26,515 bases of DNA, from NCBI GenBank assembly GCA_900553035.1, contig USCC01000019.1, positions 1 to 26,515 of the forward strand, in the 5' to 3' direction. Shown in pieces: positions 1-5,562 of this stretch. The stretch is from an uncultured Rhodospirillaceae bacterium (GTDB lineage: Bacteria > Pseudomonadota > Alphaproteobacteria > CAAGCB01 > CAG-977). The position numbers and the translations under genes were made by a program. The stretch's first letter is position 1; each line of letters opens with the position of its first letter. The notes under the pieces are model-generated. The model had not been told where the DNA came from and made no database searches. It worked only from the letters and a program-made list of their open reading frames with translations.

Positions 1-2
1 GG

Positions 3-710
3 GACGGCCGTATCGCGGCGAACGTTTCCGTAAACGTCATGAATATGTCTCTGGACGGGGAAGCTCTGAACCTGTTTCAGCTGGGCACCGTCCTGTCCGC
101 GCCGGAGTTCCGCGGCCGGGGACTTATCCGGAAACTGATGGAAGCGATTTTCCGGGACGCGGGAGAAGGGGCCGAATTTTACCTGTTCGCAAACGAAAGC
201 GTTCTGAATTTTTACCCGAAGTTCGGCTTTGAAAAATGGAAACAGTATCAATACACGGCTCCGATTTCCAACCGAAGCCGACACACGGCGCAGGCGGTTC
301 CGATGGAAACGGCGGAGGACTGGTCTTTTTTCCGGAACATCCGGAAACGATACCGGAGCCAGAGCCGTCTGGTCATGGACAACGACGGGCTTCTGATGTT
401 TTATCTGTCGCAGTCTCTGCGGAAAAACGTGTGGTATGTCAACGATGCGGATGCTTACACCGTTGCTGAAATTGAAAACGGTCGGCTTGTGGTGCATGAC
501 GTATTCGTCCGGAACGAATTTACATGGCCGGCATTTTTTCAGGCGTTTGGCCCGGACGTGCGCGAAGCCGTCTTTACGTTTCCGCCGCGCCGTCCGGAAG
601 GATTGAGGAAAGAAGAACGGACGAACGGTGATTCCCTTTTCATCAAAGGCGACGGTCTCCGCCGCCGTATGGATGCCCTGACGGTATTCCCGGAATTATC
701 CCACGCCTGA
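3..710 (+). CDS. GNAT-family N-acetyltransferase, 5' end missing
   Basis: The reading frame is already open at base 3, so the gene begins before the window; the first internal ATG is at 39 but coding similarity to the fold starts upstream of it. The visible N-terminal part shows the acetyl-CoA-binding motif A of the GNAT superfamily (LGTVLSAPEFRGRGL, with the R-G-x-G-L turn) followed by a helix and the motif-B-like stretch ESVLNFYPKFGFEKW, typical of the end of a GNAT core. About 140 further residues follow and may form a second, degenerate GNAT-like half, as in tandem-GNAT proteins. The substrate cannot be read from sequence. It converges on the HTH regulator gene that ends at 885; the 174 bases between them hold no gene and only a weak AT-rich inverted repeat (CAAAAAC/GTTTTTG, 797-816). 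Confidence 0.8.
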   Translation, partial: DGRIAANVSVNVMNMSLDGEALNLFQLGTVLSAPEFRGRGLIRKLMEAIFRDAGEGAEFYLFANESVLNFYPKFGFEKWKQYQYTAPISNRSRHTAQAVPMETAEDWSFFRNIRKRYRSQSRLVMDNDGLLMFYLSQSLRKNVWYVNDADAYTVAEIENGRLVVHDVFVRNEFTWPAFFQAFGPDVREAVFTFPPRRPEGLRKEERTNGDSLFIKGDGLRRRMDALTVFPELSHA

Positions 711-884
711 ACGGCGGCTTCAGCGGCGAGGACAAAACGCCGCAGTAGGGGAAGCGGAAATATATTCGGGCAGTGTTTTTTTCTTATGGTCTGGTACAAA
801 AACGTTTGTGTTTTTGGCCGGGGCAGGAAACAGAAGCAGAGAAAGAGGAACGCGCTTGAGGAGCGGGGAAGGGGGAGACTGTTT

Positions 885-1325
885 TCAGGCTGTCAGGGCA
901 TAGAAATTCCTGAGTGTTTCCGATTTTAAAAGATCCGGATTGTTTTTACAGAAATCGTACAGCATCACGTAAATCAGAGCCTGTTTTTCGGGAGGAAGAA
1001 TGATGTTTTCATGTTCCTGCCACTTCTGTGCTTCAGAGATCACACGCGTCAGAAATTCCGGATCCAGGCAGTTTCTTTCGCCGTCCTTGATTTTCATGGC
1101 TCCCGTGCCCGTCAGAATCCAGTTTGCATTGAACCCCAGCCGCACCAGCTCTGCCAGCATGGCGCCGCCAATGATGCTTTTGCCATTTTCATAGGTCTGC
1201 CACGTGATGTAATGGCATCCGATGCATTCGGCCATTTTGCGCTGGCTCAATCCAAGAGTTTGACGAATAAGCTTTATCCTGTCATGCAGTGTCTCCGAAA
1301 GCGGCGGACTTTTTTCTTTTTCCAT
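885..1325 (-). CDS. XRE/phage CI-like helix-turn-helix transcriptional regulator
   Basis: A 146-residue DNA-binding protein. Residues about 14-60 form an XRE-type helix-turn-helix (LIRQTLGLSQRKMAECIG, then WQTYENGK), and the following GFNANWILTGTGAMK (64-78) is the signature that ends the DNA-binding domain in the phage CI-repressor family. The C-terminal 60 residues are helical and are not an S24/LexA peptidase, so RecA-type self-cleavage is not expected. I chose the ATG at 1325 because GGAG lies 7 bases before it on the minus strand; the frame stays open upstream to 1403, but that would run through the operator. Two CATAT-N4-ATATG palindromes just upstream suggest autoregulation. The gene is divergent from the Cys-rich secreted protein gene at 1689, which it may also control (inference). 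Confidence 0.85.
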   Translation of the reverse strand: MEKEKSPPLSETLHDRIKLIRQTLGLSQRKMAECIGCHYITWQTYENGKSIIGGAMLAELVRLGFNANWILTGTGAMKIKDGERNCLDPEFLTRVISEAQKWQEHENIILPPEKQALIYVMLYDFCKNNPDLLKSETLRNFYALTA

Positions 1326-1363
1326 GGCGCAACTCCATAAACCCGGGCGCAAGTTTACGGATG

Positions 1364-1403
1364 CATATAAAAATATGTTGATATGCATATTTTTATATGT
1401 CAA
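1364..1403 (-). promoter_or_regulatory. Promoter with two tandem palindromic operators for the HTH gene
   Basis: Two 14-bp palindromes of the form CATAT-N4-ATATG lie at 1364-1377 and 1386-1399. They are exact reverse complements of each other, and their centres are 22 bp apart, about two helical turns. On the minus strand a consensus -35 TTGACA (1403-1398) is followed after 17 bp by CAACAT (1380-1375), so one operator covers the -35/spacer and the other the -10. This is the layout expected for cooperative autorepression by a dimeric XRE repressor. Sites are seen; binding by the adjacent protein is inferred. Confidence 0.6.
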
Positions 1404-1658
1404 TATCTAGAAGTAAGCGATGCAAACCGCATATCTCCCCGGAACGGCGGAAAATCCGTTAAGCGGAGAACGAGGAATGCTTTTTTCGTGGCGGAAAGAA
1501 CGTCAAACTTGCTTAAAAACGGTCTTTCCGCCGGCCTGTGACATAAAAAACTTTGCTTCAATCTTTTGTGGAAGGAGGATTTAGACAAAGTATTTTATGC
1601 ATTCAAGCGCTTTTCTTATGTTAATGAAAAAAAGAACGGGCGTAAACGTTAAAAAGCA
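1404..1658. other. Structured intergenic region between divergent genes
   Basis: No convincing protein gene fills the gap between the HTH promoter and the Cys-rich gene. Two inverted repeats stand out: AACGG/CCGTT at 1443-1460, and a perfect 10-bp pair GGCGGAAAGA (1490-1499) / TCTTTCCGCC (1523-1532) with a 23-base loop. Neither is followed by a T-run on either strand, so they are not classical terminators. A perfect ribosome-binding-type AGGAGG at 1573-1578 has no start codon at normal distance. Confidence 0.4.
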
Positions 1659-1692
1659 TTCCTCCCTGATTATATATAGGGAGGAAAAATGA
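1597..1692 (+). CDS. Possible leader peptide ORF overlapping the Cys-rich gene start
   Basis: A 31-codon frame begins at ATG 1597 and ends with TGA at 1690-1692, which overlaps the ATG of the Cys-rich gene (1689) as ATGA. A ribosome translating it would run straight through the hairpin at 1659-1686 that hides the next ribosome binding site, so it could couple translation. Weak points: the only good Shine-Dalgarno (AGGAGG at 1573-1578) is 18 bases before the ATG, which is too far, and a frame of this length is not rare by chance. No family is recognisable; the peptide is rich in Lys and Ser. Confidence 0.22.
   Translation: MHSSAFLMLMKKRTGVNVKKHSSLIIYREEK
1659..1686 (+). promoter_or_regulatory. 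Hairpin sequestering the Shine-Dalgarno of the Cys-rich gene
   Basis: A perfect 9-bp inverted repeat, TTCCTCCCT (1659-1667) and AGGGAGGAA (1678-1686), is separated by a 10-base AT-rich loop. The 3' arm is itself the ribosome binding site (GGAGG at 1680-1684, four bases before ATG 1689). In the RNA the start region would therefore be paired. There is no T-run, so it is not a terminator. An RNA-thermometer-like or coupling role is inference; a DNA operator is the alternative. Confidence 0.5.
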
Positions 1693-2804
1693 AGAAATGT
1701 ATATTCGTGCTGTTTTTTGCGCTCTTTTCTTTGAATGCGTCCGGAGTTTCGGCCGTTTCATTGAAGCTTGGACGTCTGGAAGAGCAGGGCCAGACCTTCA
1801 GCGATAAGTCGCGTCTGAAATTTGCTTCGGGCGGAGACATCAAGGAACTGCCGCCGTCCTGTCCGGAACCGCCAAGCTGTCCCACGGAAGAGGAAATGTG
1901 TAAAAGTTACCCGACACCGGAGAGCTGTCGTTCAAACAGCGACTGCCCGTCGAATTCGATTGCGAAGTACTGCAATTCGGCGACGCATGTCTGTGTCCAA
2001 TGCATTTCAGACTCTCAATGTTCCGGAGAGGAGGTCTGTGAGAACGGCGTCTGTAAGGCGACGGCCTGCAAAACGCCGGAAAGCTGTAAATCGGACAGCG
2101 ACTGTCCGTCGAATTCGACGGCACCTCATTGTGATTCCGCGGCGAAACGGTGTGTTCAGTGTGTGACGTCCTCTCATTGCAGTGCGGGAGAAACCTGTGA
2201 AAGCGGCGTTTGCAAAGCGCCGGCCTACACGGATTTTGAAAACGTCTCCTGTCCGTCGGAATATCCGGAAAAACAGGAGGTCAACGGTATTGTAAGCTGT
2301 ACATGCAATGCAACCTCGTGTTCGTCCGGAAAAAAATGCGTGAACGGTTCCTGTCAGATTGACGGCGTATGCACAAAACACAGCGATTGCCCGAACAATA
2401 TGCTCTGTCGGATGCTCTCCGGTGAAATCGGCAAAGATACCTTTATCGGGAAATGCAGTCCTCCGTCAGAATTCTGTGGCGGGAATGTGAAAGTCGCGCG
2501 AGAGGGCGATCAAAAGGTTTCTTGCGGAGCCTGCGCAACATACGCGGACTGCCCGGCAGGCACTTACTGTTATCAAGGAACTTCAGAGGTTACGCGCCGA
2601 TGCCCGACAGCTGCCGCCAGTTATTGTGACTGTGCCTCTTATCAAGGTATTGAATGGAGTTATGAACCGCAGGCGACCCGAGCCAAAACAAAAGGATACT
2701 GTGTTGACATTTGTGCTGTGCCCTATTCGGACATTCCCTTCTGCGGATATCCTTACTGTCAAATTACTGGAGACCATACTTTTAATATTCTTCAGAAAGA
2801 ATAA
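1689..2804 (+). CDS. Secreted cysteine-rich repeat protein (43 Cys in 371 residues)
   Basis: Not a family I can name. It starts with a clear Sec signal peptide (MKKC, then a hydrophobic stretch to about residue 20, probable cleavage after SGVSA). The rest is extraordinarily Cys-rich: I count 43 cysteines, 42 of them in the mature part, an even number that fits full disulfide pairing in the periplasm or outside the cell. Residues 76-124 and 129-177 are two tandem copies of one module (TPESC..S.SDCPSNS..., CVQC, CS..E.CE.GVCKA), offset by 53 residues, recalling small disulfide-knot modules of eukaryotic secreted proteins. Weaker, divergent C-x5-C units continue to about 357. The start follows GGAGG by 4 bases within a hairpin. 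The gene stands alone, bounded by a terminator at 2811. Adhesion, inhibition or envelope roles are all possible; none is supported directly. Confidence 0.8.
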   Translation: MKKCIFVLFFALFSLNASGVSAVSLKLGRLEEQGQTFSDKSRLKFASGGDIKELPPSCPEPPSCPTEEEMCKSYPTPESCRSNSDCPSNSIAKYCNSATHVCVQCISDSQCSGEEVCENGVCKATACKTPESCKSDSDCPSNSTAPHCDSAAKRCVQCVTSSHCSAGETCESGVCKAPAYTDFENVSCPSEYPEKQEVNGIVSCTCNATSCSSGKKCVNGSCQIDGVCTKHSDCPNNMLCRMLSGEIGKDTFIGKCSPPSEFCGGNVKVAREGDQKVSCGACATYADCPAGTYCYQGTSEVTRRCPTAAASYCDCASYQGIEWSYEPQATRAKTKGYCVDICAVPYSDIPFCGYPYCQITGDHTFNILQKE

Positions 2805-2810
2805 TAAACG

Positions 2811-2841
2811 AACGCCCGGAGAAATCTGGGCGTTTTATTTT
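2811..2841 (+). terminator. Rho-independent terminator of the Cys-rich gene
   Basis: AACGCCCGGA (2811-2820) pairs with TCTGGGCGTT (2825-2834) through ten positions with one G-T wobble, closing on a GAAA tetraloop, followed by TTATTTT. It sits 6 bases after the TAA of the Cys-rich gene. Confidence 0.85.
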
Positions 2842-2859
2842 AAGGAGGGGAGGAGCGCT

Positions 2860-3405
2860 TCACTCCGGCTTTCTTTTGCTGAACGGACAGCCGCAGTAAT
2901 CCTGCGCATACATGCCGCTTTCCCGGACAAGGCGCTGCCGGAGCTGTTCCAATCCGCCCTTGCGCCAGTTCGTTTCATCATATACCAGACCATATTCTGC
3001 TGCGGCCTGCCTTCCGGCTTGGGTTGCCTGATTAAAATCCTTGTGGCGCGAGACGCCCAGAACGGATGTAATCGTATCAAAGCCGTTTTTCCGCGCGTAT
3101 TCCGCCACACGCCGAAGCCGCATCAGAAAGCAGACGGAACATCTCCTGCCGCGTTCAGGTTCGGCTTCCATGCCGCGTACTTTTCCGCGCCAGTTTACGG
3201 GATCATATTCCAGTGTGATGAAGGATACGCCTCTGTCACGGCAGAATTTTTCATTTTCCGCCCGCCGTTTTTCATATTCTTCCGCGGGCTGTATGTTCGG
3301 ATTGTAAAAAACAACGGCAAAATCTATCCCGTCCGCGGCCATTTTCTGAATAACGGCGCAGGAACAGGGGGCACAGCACGAAAGTAACAGAGTCTTTGTC
3401 ATCAT
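2860..3405 (-). CDS. queH: Epoxyqueuosine reductase QueH (DUF208 family)
   Basis: QueH performs the last step of queuosine synthesis, reducing epoxyqueuosine to queuosine in tRNA, and is the non-homologous replacement of the cobalamin-dependent QueG. The 181-residue product has the family's cysteine pattern: CCAPCSC at 10-16, CSVC at 89-92, and DYCGC near the C-terminus (C171, C173); these hold an iron-sulfur centre and nearby metal in characterised members. The stretch VLGVSRHKDF is also typical. I prefer ATG 3405 (GGA five bases upstream on the minus strand); a TTG at 3414 and an ATG at 3402 are alternatives. It is convergent with the Cys-rich gene, whose terminator separates them. No other queuosine gene is in the window. 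Confidence 0.93.
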   Translation of the reverse strand: MMTKTLLLSCCAPCSCAVIQKMAADGIDFAVVFYNPNIQPAEEYEKRRAENEKFCRDRGVSFITLEYDPVNWRGKVRGMEAEPERGRRCSVCFLMRLRRVAEYARKNGFDTITSVLGVSRHKDFNQATQAGRQAAAEYGLVYDETNWRKGGLEQLRQRLVRESGMYAQDYCGCPFSKRKPE

Positions 3406-3524
3406 TTTTTCCAAGGATAAATTACGGCCGCTTCAGTACGCCGTCAAGCCGTGAGAATAAACAATTTCAAATTTCGCCGCCATTAGGGTTTCTATTCCCC
3501 TCTGCCGGAGACGCGTCAAGTCTT

Positions 3525-3569
3525 TTTTGCTAAGCAAAAGGAAAGAGCCGTGCCGCACAGTCCGAGAAT
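3525..3569 (+). repeat. 45-bp direct repeat, copy 1, with 15-bp palindrome
   Basis: Begins with the palindrome TTTTGCTAAGCAAAA (7-bp arms around a central A), followed by GGAAAGAGCC, two variable bases (GT here) and GCCGCACAGTCCGAGAAT. Forty-three of 45 bases match copy 2, which starts 103 bp downstream. The core TTGCTAAGCAA recurs in another intergenic region at 17280, pointing to a dispersed intergenic repeat family. Confidence 0.8.
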
Positions 3570-3627
3570 GTATAGCCTTGTCCTTCAAGAGTTTTTCTCT
3601 GGGTTTGAGGCCTGTTACCGCTTCGCA

Positions 3628-3672
3628 TTTTGCTAAGCAAAAGGAAAGAGCCAAGCCGCACAGTCCGAGAAT
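3628..3672 (+). repeat. 45-bp direct repeat, copy 2, with 15-bp palindrome
   Basis: Same as copy 1 apart from the two variable bases, which are AA here. The sequences between and beyond the copies are not repeated, so this is not a simple tandem array. Same orientation as copy 1. Confidence 0.8.
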
Positions 3673-3730
3673 ATCGCTCTGCTGAACCCCTCGGAGCGCG
3701 TTATTCTGAATTTTTCCTTCCTTCAAGCAC

Positions 3731-3763
3731 AAAAAACGGTCTTGATGCGCTCAAGACCGTTTT
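3731..3763 (-). terminator. Rho-independent terminator of the DUF2934-like gene
   Basis: A perfect 13-bp stem (AAAACGGTCTTGA at 3733-3745 with TCAAGACCGTTTT at 3751-3763) and 5-base loop, followed by six T on the minus strand, 20 bases past the stop of the 3783-4130 gene. The plus-strand side also ends in TTTT, so it may work in both directions. Confidence 0.85.
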
Positions 3764-3782
3764 CCTTATTAAATTCGAGGCC

Positions 3783-4130
3783 TTACTTCTTCGCGGCGGA
3801 TTTCTTTGCCGGAGCTTTCTTGGCGGCAGGCTTTGCTTCGGCCTTGGCTGCCGTTTTCTTAACAGCCGCCTTCTTTGCCGGAGCTTTCTTTGCCTTCTTT
3901 TCCGAACAGCATTCGCATTCGTCGCCGCACGTGCACGGATCGCATGTGCAGGGATTGTGACCGCATTTCACACAGACACAACCTTCTTCACTGCAGTACG
4001 TCGTCGCATCGTCGTCTTTTTCACAGCAGCATTCCGCTTCCAGCCAACATTCGATCGCGACCCCTTCGGGGCAGCCGTTGTTCAACCAAATATAATAGGC
4101 TGCTTCGCGGATTTTGTTTTCATCAGACAT
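3783..4130 (-). CDS. DUF2934-like / metallothionein-like Cys cluster / H1-like tail protein
   Basis: A 115-residue cytoplasmic protein of three contrasting parts. Residues 3-32 (ENKIREAAYYIWLNNGCPEG, then a CWLEAE-type end) resemble the DUF2934 domain of small alphaproteobacterial proteins. Residues 34-75 hold 14 cysteines in 42 residues, including CVCVKCG, PCTCDPCTCGDECECC and a His, in C-x-C and C-x2-C spacing that recalls bacterial metallothioneins and suggests zinc or copper binding. Residues 77-115 are almost only Lys, Ala and Pro (KKAPAKKAAVKKTAAK), like histone H1-type bacterial tails that bind DNA or RNA. GGGAGA lies 6 bases before the ATG, and a strong terminator follows the stop, so it is monocistronic. 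The domain calls are by eye; the combination is not one I know. Function unknown: a metal-binding nucleoid protein is one guess. Confidence 0.8.
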   Translation of the reverse strand: MSDENKIREAAYYIWLNNGCPEGVAIECWLEAECCCEKDDDATTYCSEEGCVCVKCGHNPCTCDPCTCGDECECCSEKKAKKAPAKKAAVKKTAAKAEAKPAAKKAPAKKSAAKK

Positions 4131-4264
4131 TTGATTTCTCCCAAATCATTTAACATTTATGACCAGCCAGGACTTATTTTATTCACGCCCATTTCTTAAT
4201 GTACCGTTTTTTTTCAAAATTTCAATTTTTTTCGTTCAACGGCTTCTTAAAAGAGGAACAAAGA

Positions 4265-4933
4265 CTACGCATACATCTTGAAAGGCTTTACGTTCCATTC
4301 CCGGCATTCCCAGATGCCCCCCGCATTTTCAAAAATGCAGACACCTCCTGTAGCTGTCTTTATATCATATTGAGCACAGAAATCATCATAGCCTTCCGTT
4401 ATATGCGGCGCAAAACGGATCACACCATTTGAAGAAACAACCAGAACCGTTTCCCCGTCCCGAATGTCCGCCGCGAATTTCTTCCATACCGCCGCCAGCT
4501 CTGCCGGATCAACACGCCATCCCGAAGGAACCGTTCCGTTCGCGTTCCAAAGTTCGATCGCTTCCCGCCCCTTCGCCATGATTTCATCATGTGATGCCTC
4601 CGCCGGGCACGCCAGACGCCCCAGACGTTCCATTACTTCGTCTTCGGTCTTGTTTTCATCGGGGCCGTAATCAATTTCCCGGAAGTCTTCCATGGGAAAG
4701 ATAGGAAGGGACAGTCCGGCTTCTTCCAGAGCCAGCGCGGCCGTCTGCATCGTGCGTTTCAGCGGCGCGGCCAGAACACGGTCAGGCGTCAGACCTTTGT
4801 CTTTCAGATAGCGGCCGATACTGCGCGCGCGCGTTTCTTCGACCAGAGGAAGATCCGTCCCCGCGCCGACGCGCGTCGGGGTTTCTCCGGGGCGGAAGGT
4901 GTTGCCGTGACGGGCAATAATCAGTCTTTTCAT
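4265..4933 (-). CDS. Histidine phosphatase (phosphoglycerate-mutase-like) family protein, second His absent
   Basis: A 222-residue member of the histidine phosphatase superfamily. The phospho-accepting motif is intact (ARHGN, R8-H9), as are the second arginine (APLKRTMQTA, R60) and the acidic residue (FREIDYG, E86). The fourth element, normally VVSHGGVIR or VVTHGG, reads VVSSNGVIR here (165-173), so the second core His is replaced by Ser168. The protein may be a specialised subfamily or a pseudo-enzyme. I chose ATG 4933 (GGA five bases upstream) because longer starts intrude into the upstream gene; that gene's TGA overlaps this ATG as ATGA, giving translational coupling. It is the last of three coupled genes with kdsB and a P-loop kinase. 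The substrate is unknown; a sugar phosphate is plausible from context. Confidence 0.82.
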   Translation of the reverse strand: MKRLIIARHGNTFRPGETPTRVGAGTDLPLVEETRARSIGRYLKDKGLTPDRVLAAPLKRTMQTAALALEEAGLSLPIFPMEDFREIDYGPDENKTEDEVMERLGRLACPAEASHDEIMAKGREAIELWNANGTVPSGWRVDPAELAAVWKKFAADIRDGETVLVVSSNGVIRFAPHITEGYDDFCAQYDIKTATGGVCIFENAGGIWECREWNVKPFKMYA

Positions 4934-5562
4934 TTTTTCCAGGCTCCTAATATCGAAAATCGTGTGACAGTCTTCTGGTATTCGGGCAAAAGGCACCGCA
5001 ACAGCTTCCAGCGCTCTGTCACACCTTCGGGAGGAAAAAAGCGCGGACGCGCCGCAACCCGGGGCAGGACAAGTTCCGGAGGCGCGTCAATGAAACGGAT
5101 TTCAACCTCGTATCCTTTTGTCATGATCTTCCGGTACAGATCAAGATGGGCGCTGTTGGCGTTGCTGTGCTCAAAGAGGATTGAAAGACGGCGTTCGACG
5201 CATTCTTTTAAAAGGGAATATCCCGCAAAACGAGCCGGAATCTCCCAGCGTCTGAAGGCCGTTTCCGGATTGACGGCGGCTTCTGCCCGATAAGCCGGAA
5301 GAGCTTCCATCAGTTCATCAAAGCTGATGTAAACCCAGTTCGGCTTCTGCTGCAGGAGCCGGCGCGCAATGAACGTTTTTCCCGCACCGGGAAGGCCGGA
5401 AATGTTTATGAGGACAGGCCTCTCCGACGATTGCGCCGCCGCCTTGAACCTTTCCGCAACGGCGGCAAAGGCCGCTCCGGTTTCTTCCGGCGAGACATCG
5501 GGCGGCAGTGTGTCCTCAAACCAGGTGAACGGCGCCAGAATGCCGTCAATAACGGACTGCAT
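4930..5562 (-). CDS. P-loop kinase, zeta-toxin-like / AAA-type ATP-binding protein
   Basis: A 210-residue ATP-binding protein with a Walker A motif GLPGAGKT (56-63) after the strand PVLINIS, then ISFDELMEALP, in which D82 occupies the position of the catalytic base in zeta-type and related small-molecule kinases. Residues near 150-185 (IRFIDAPPELVLPRVAARPRFFPP) look like the region carrying the phosphate-binding arginines. Zeta-family kinases act on small molecules such as UDP-N-acetylglucosamine, but no antitoxin gene is adjacent, so a metabolic role is more likely than a toxin. The ATG overlaps the stop of kdsB by one base (TGATG), and the stop overlaps the next ATG, so the protein is probably made in step with KdsB. 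The substrate cannot be read from the sequence. Confidence 0.75.
   Translation of the reverse strand: MQSVIDGILAPFTWFEDTLPPDVSPEETGAAFAAVAERFKAAAQSSERPVLINISGLPGAGKTFIARRLLQQKPNWVYISFDELMEALPAYRAEAAVNPETAFRRWEIPARFAGYSLLKECVERRLSILFEHSNANSAHLDLYRKIMTKGYEVEIRFIDAPPELVLPRVAARPRFFPPEGVTERWKLLRCLLPEYQKTVTRFSILGAWKK

Larger units (their letters stand above)
3406..3730. other. Non-coding stretch carrying a direct repeat
   Basis: This 325-base interval between queH and the terminator of the DUF2934-like gene contains two copies of a 45-bp repeat and no credible gene. A 99-codon minus-strand frame covers it, but it is built from the repeat itself, has no ribosome binding site and starts within the terminator hairpin of the gene upstream. 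Confidence 0.5.

Noticed and set aside
885..1325. Prophage immunity region
   Set aside because: The regulator resembles phage repressors, but no integrase, structural or replication phage genes are nearby.
1400..1588. 62-codon minus-strand frame in the gap before the Cys-rich gene
   Set aside because: No ribosome binding site and it covers the inverted repeats; better seen as structured non-coding DNA.
2626..3387. 253-codon plus-strand frame running from the Cys-rich gene into queH
   Set aside because: Overlaps two well-supported genes and a strong terminator; no motif.
3525..3672. CRISPR array
   Set aside because: Only two repeat units, a 58-bp gap that is not spacer-like, and no cas genes; this is a palindromic direct repeat.
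3433..3732. 99-codon minus-strand frame across the 45-bp repeats
   Set aside because: No ribosome binding site, no recognisable fold, starts in the terminator hairpin of the neighbouring gene, and its internal similarity comes from the DNA repeat.
4930..5562. Zeta toxin of a toxin-antitoxin pair
   Set aside because: No epsilon-like antitoxin is adjacent and the gene is coupled to metabolic genes on both sides, so a small-molecule kinase role is more likely.
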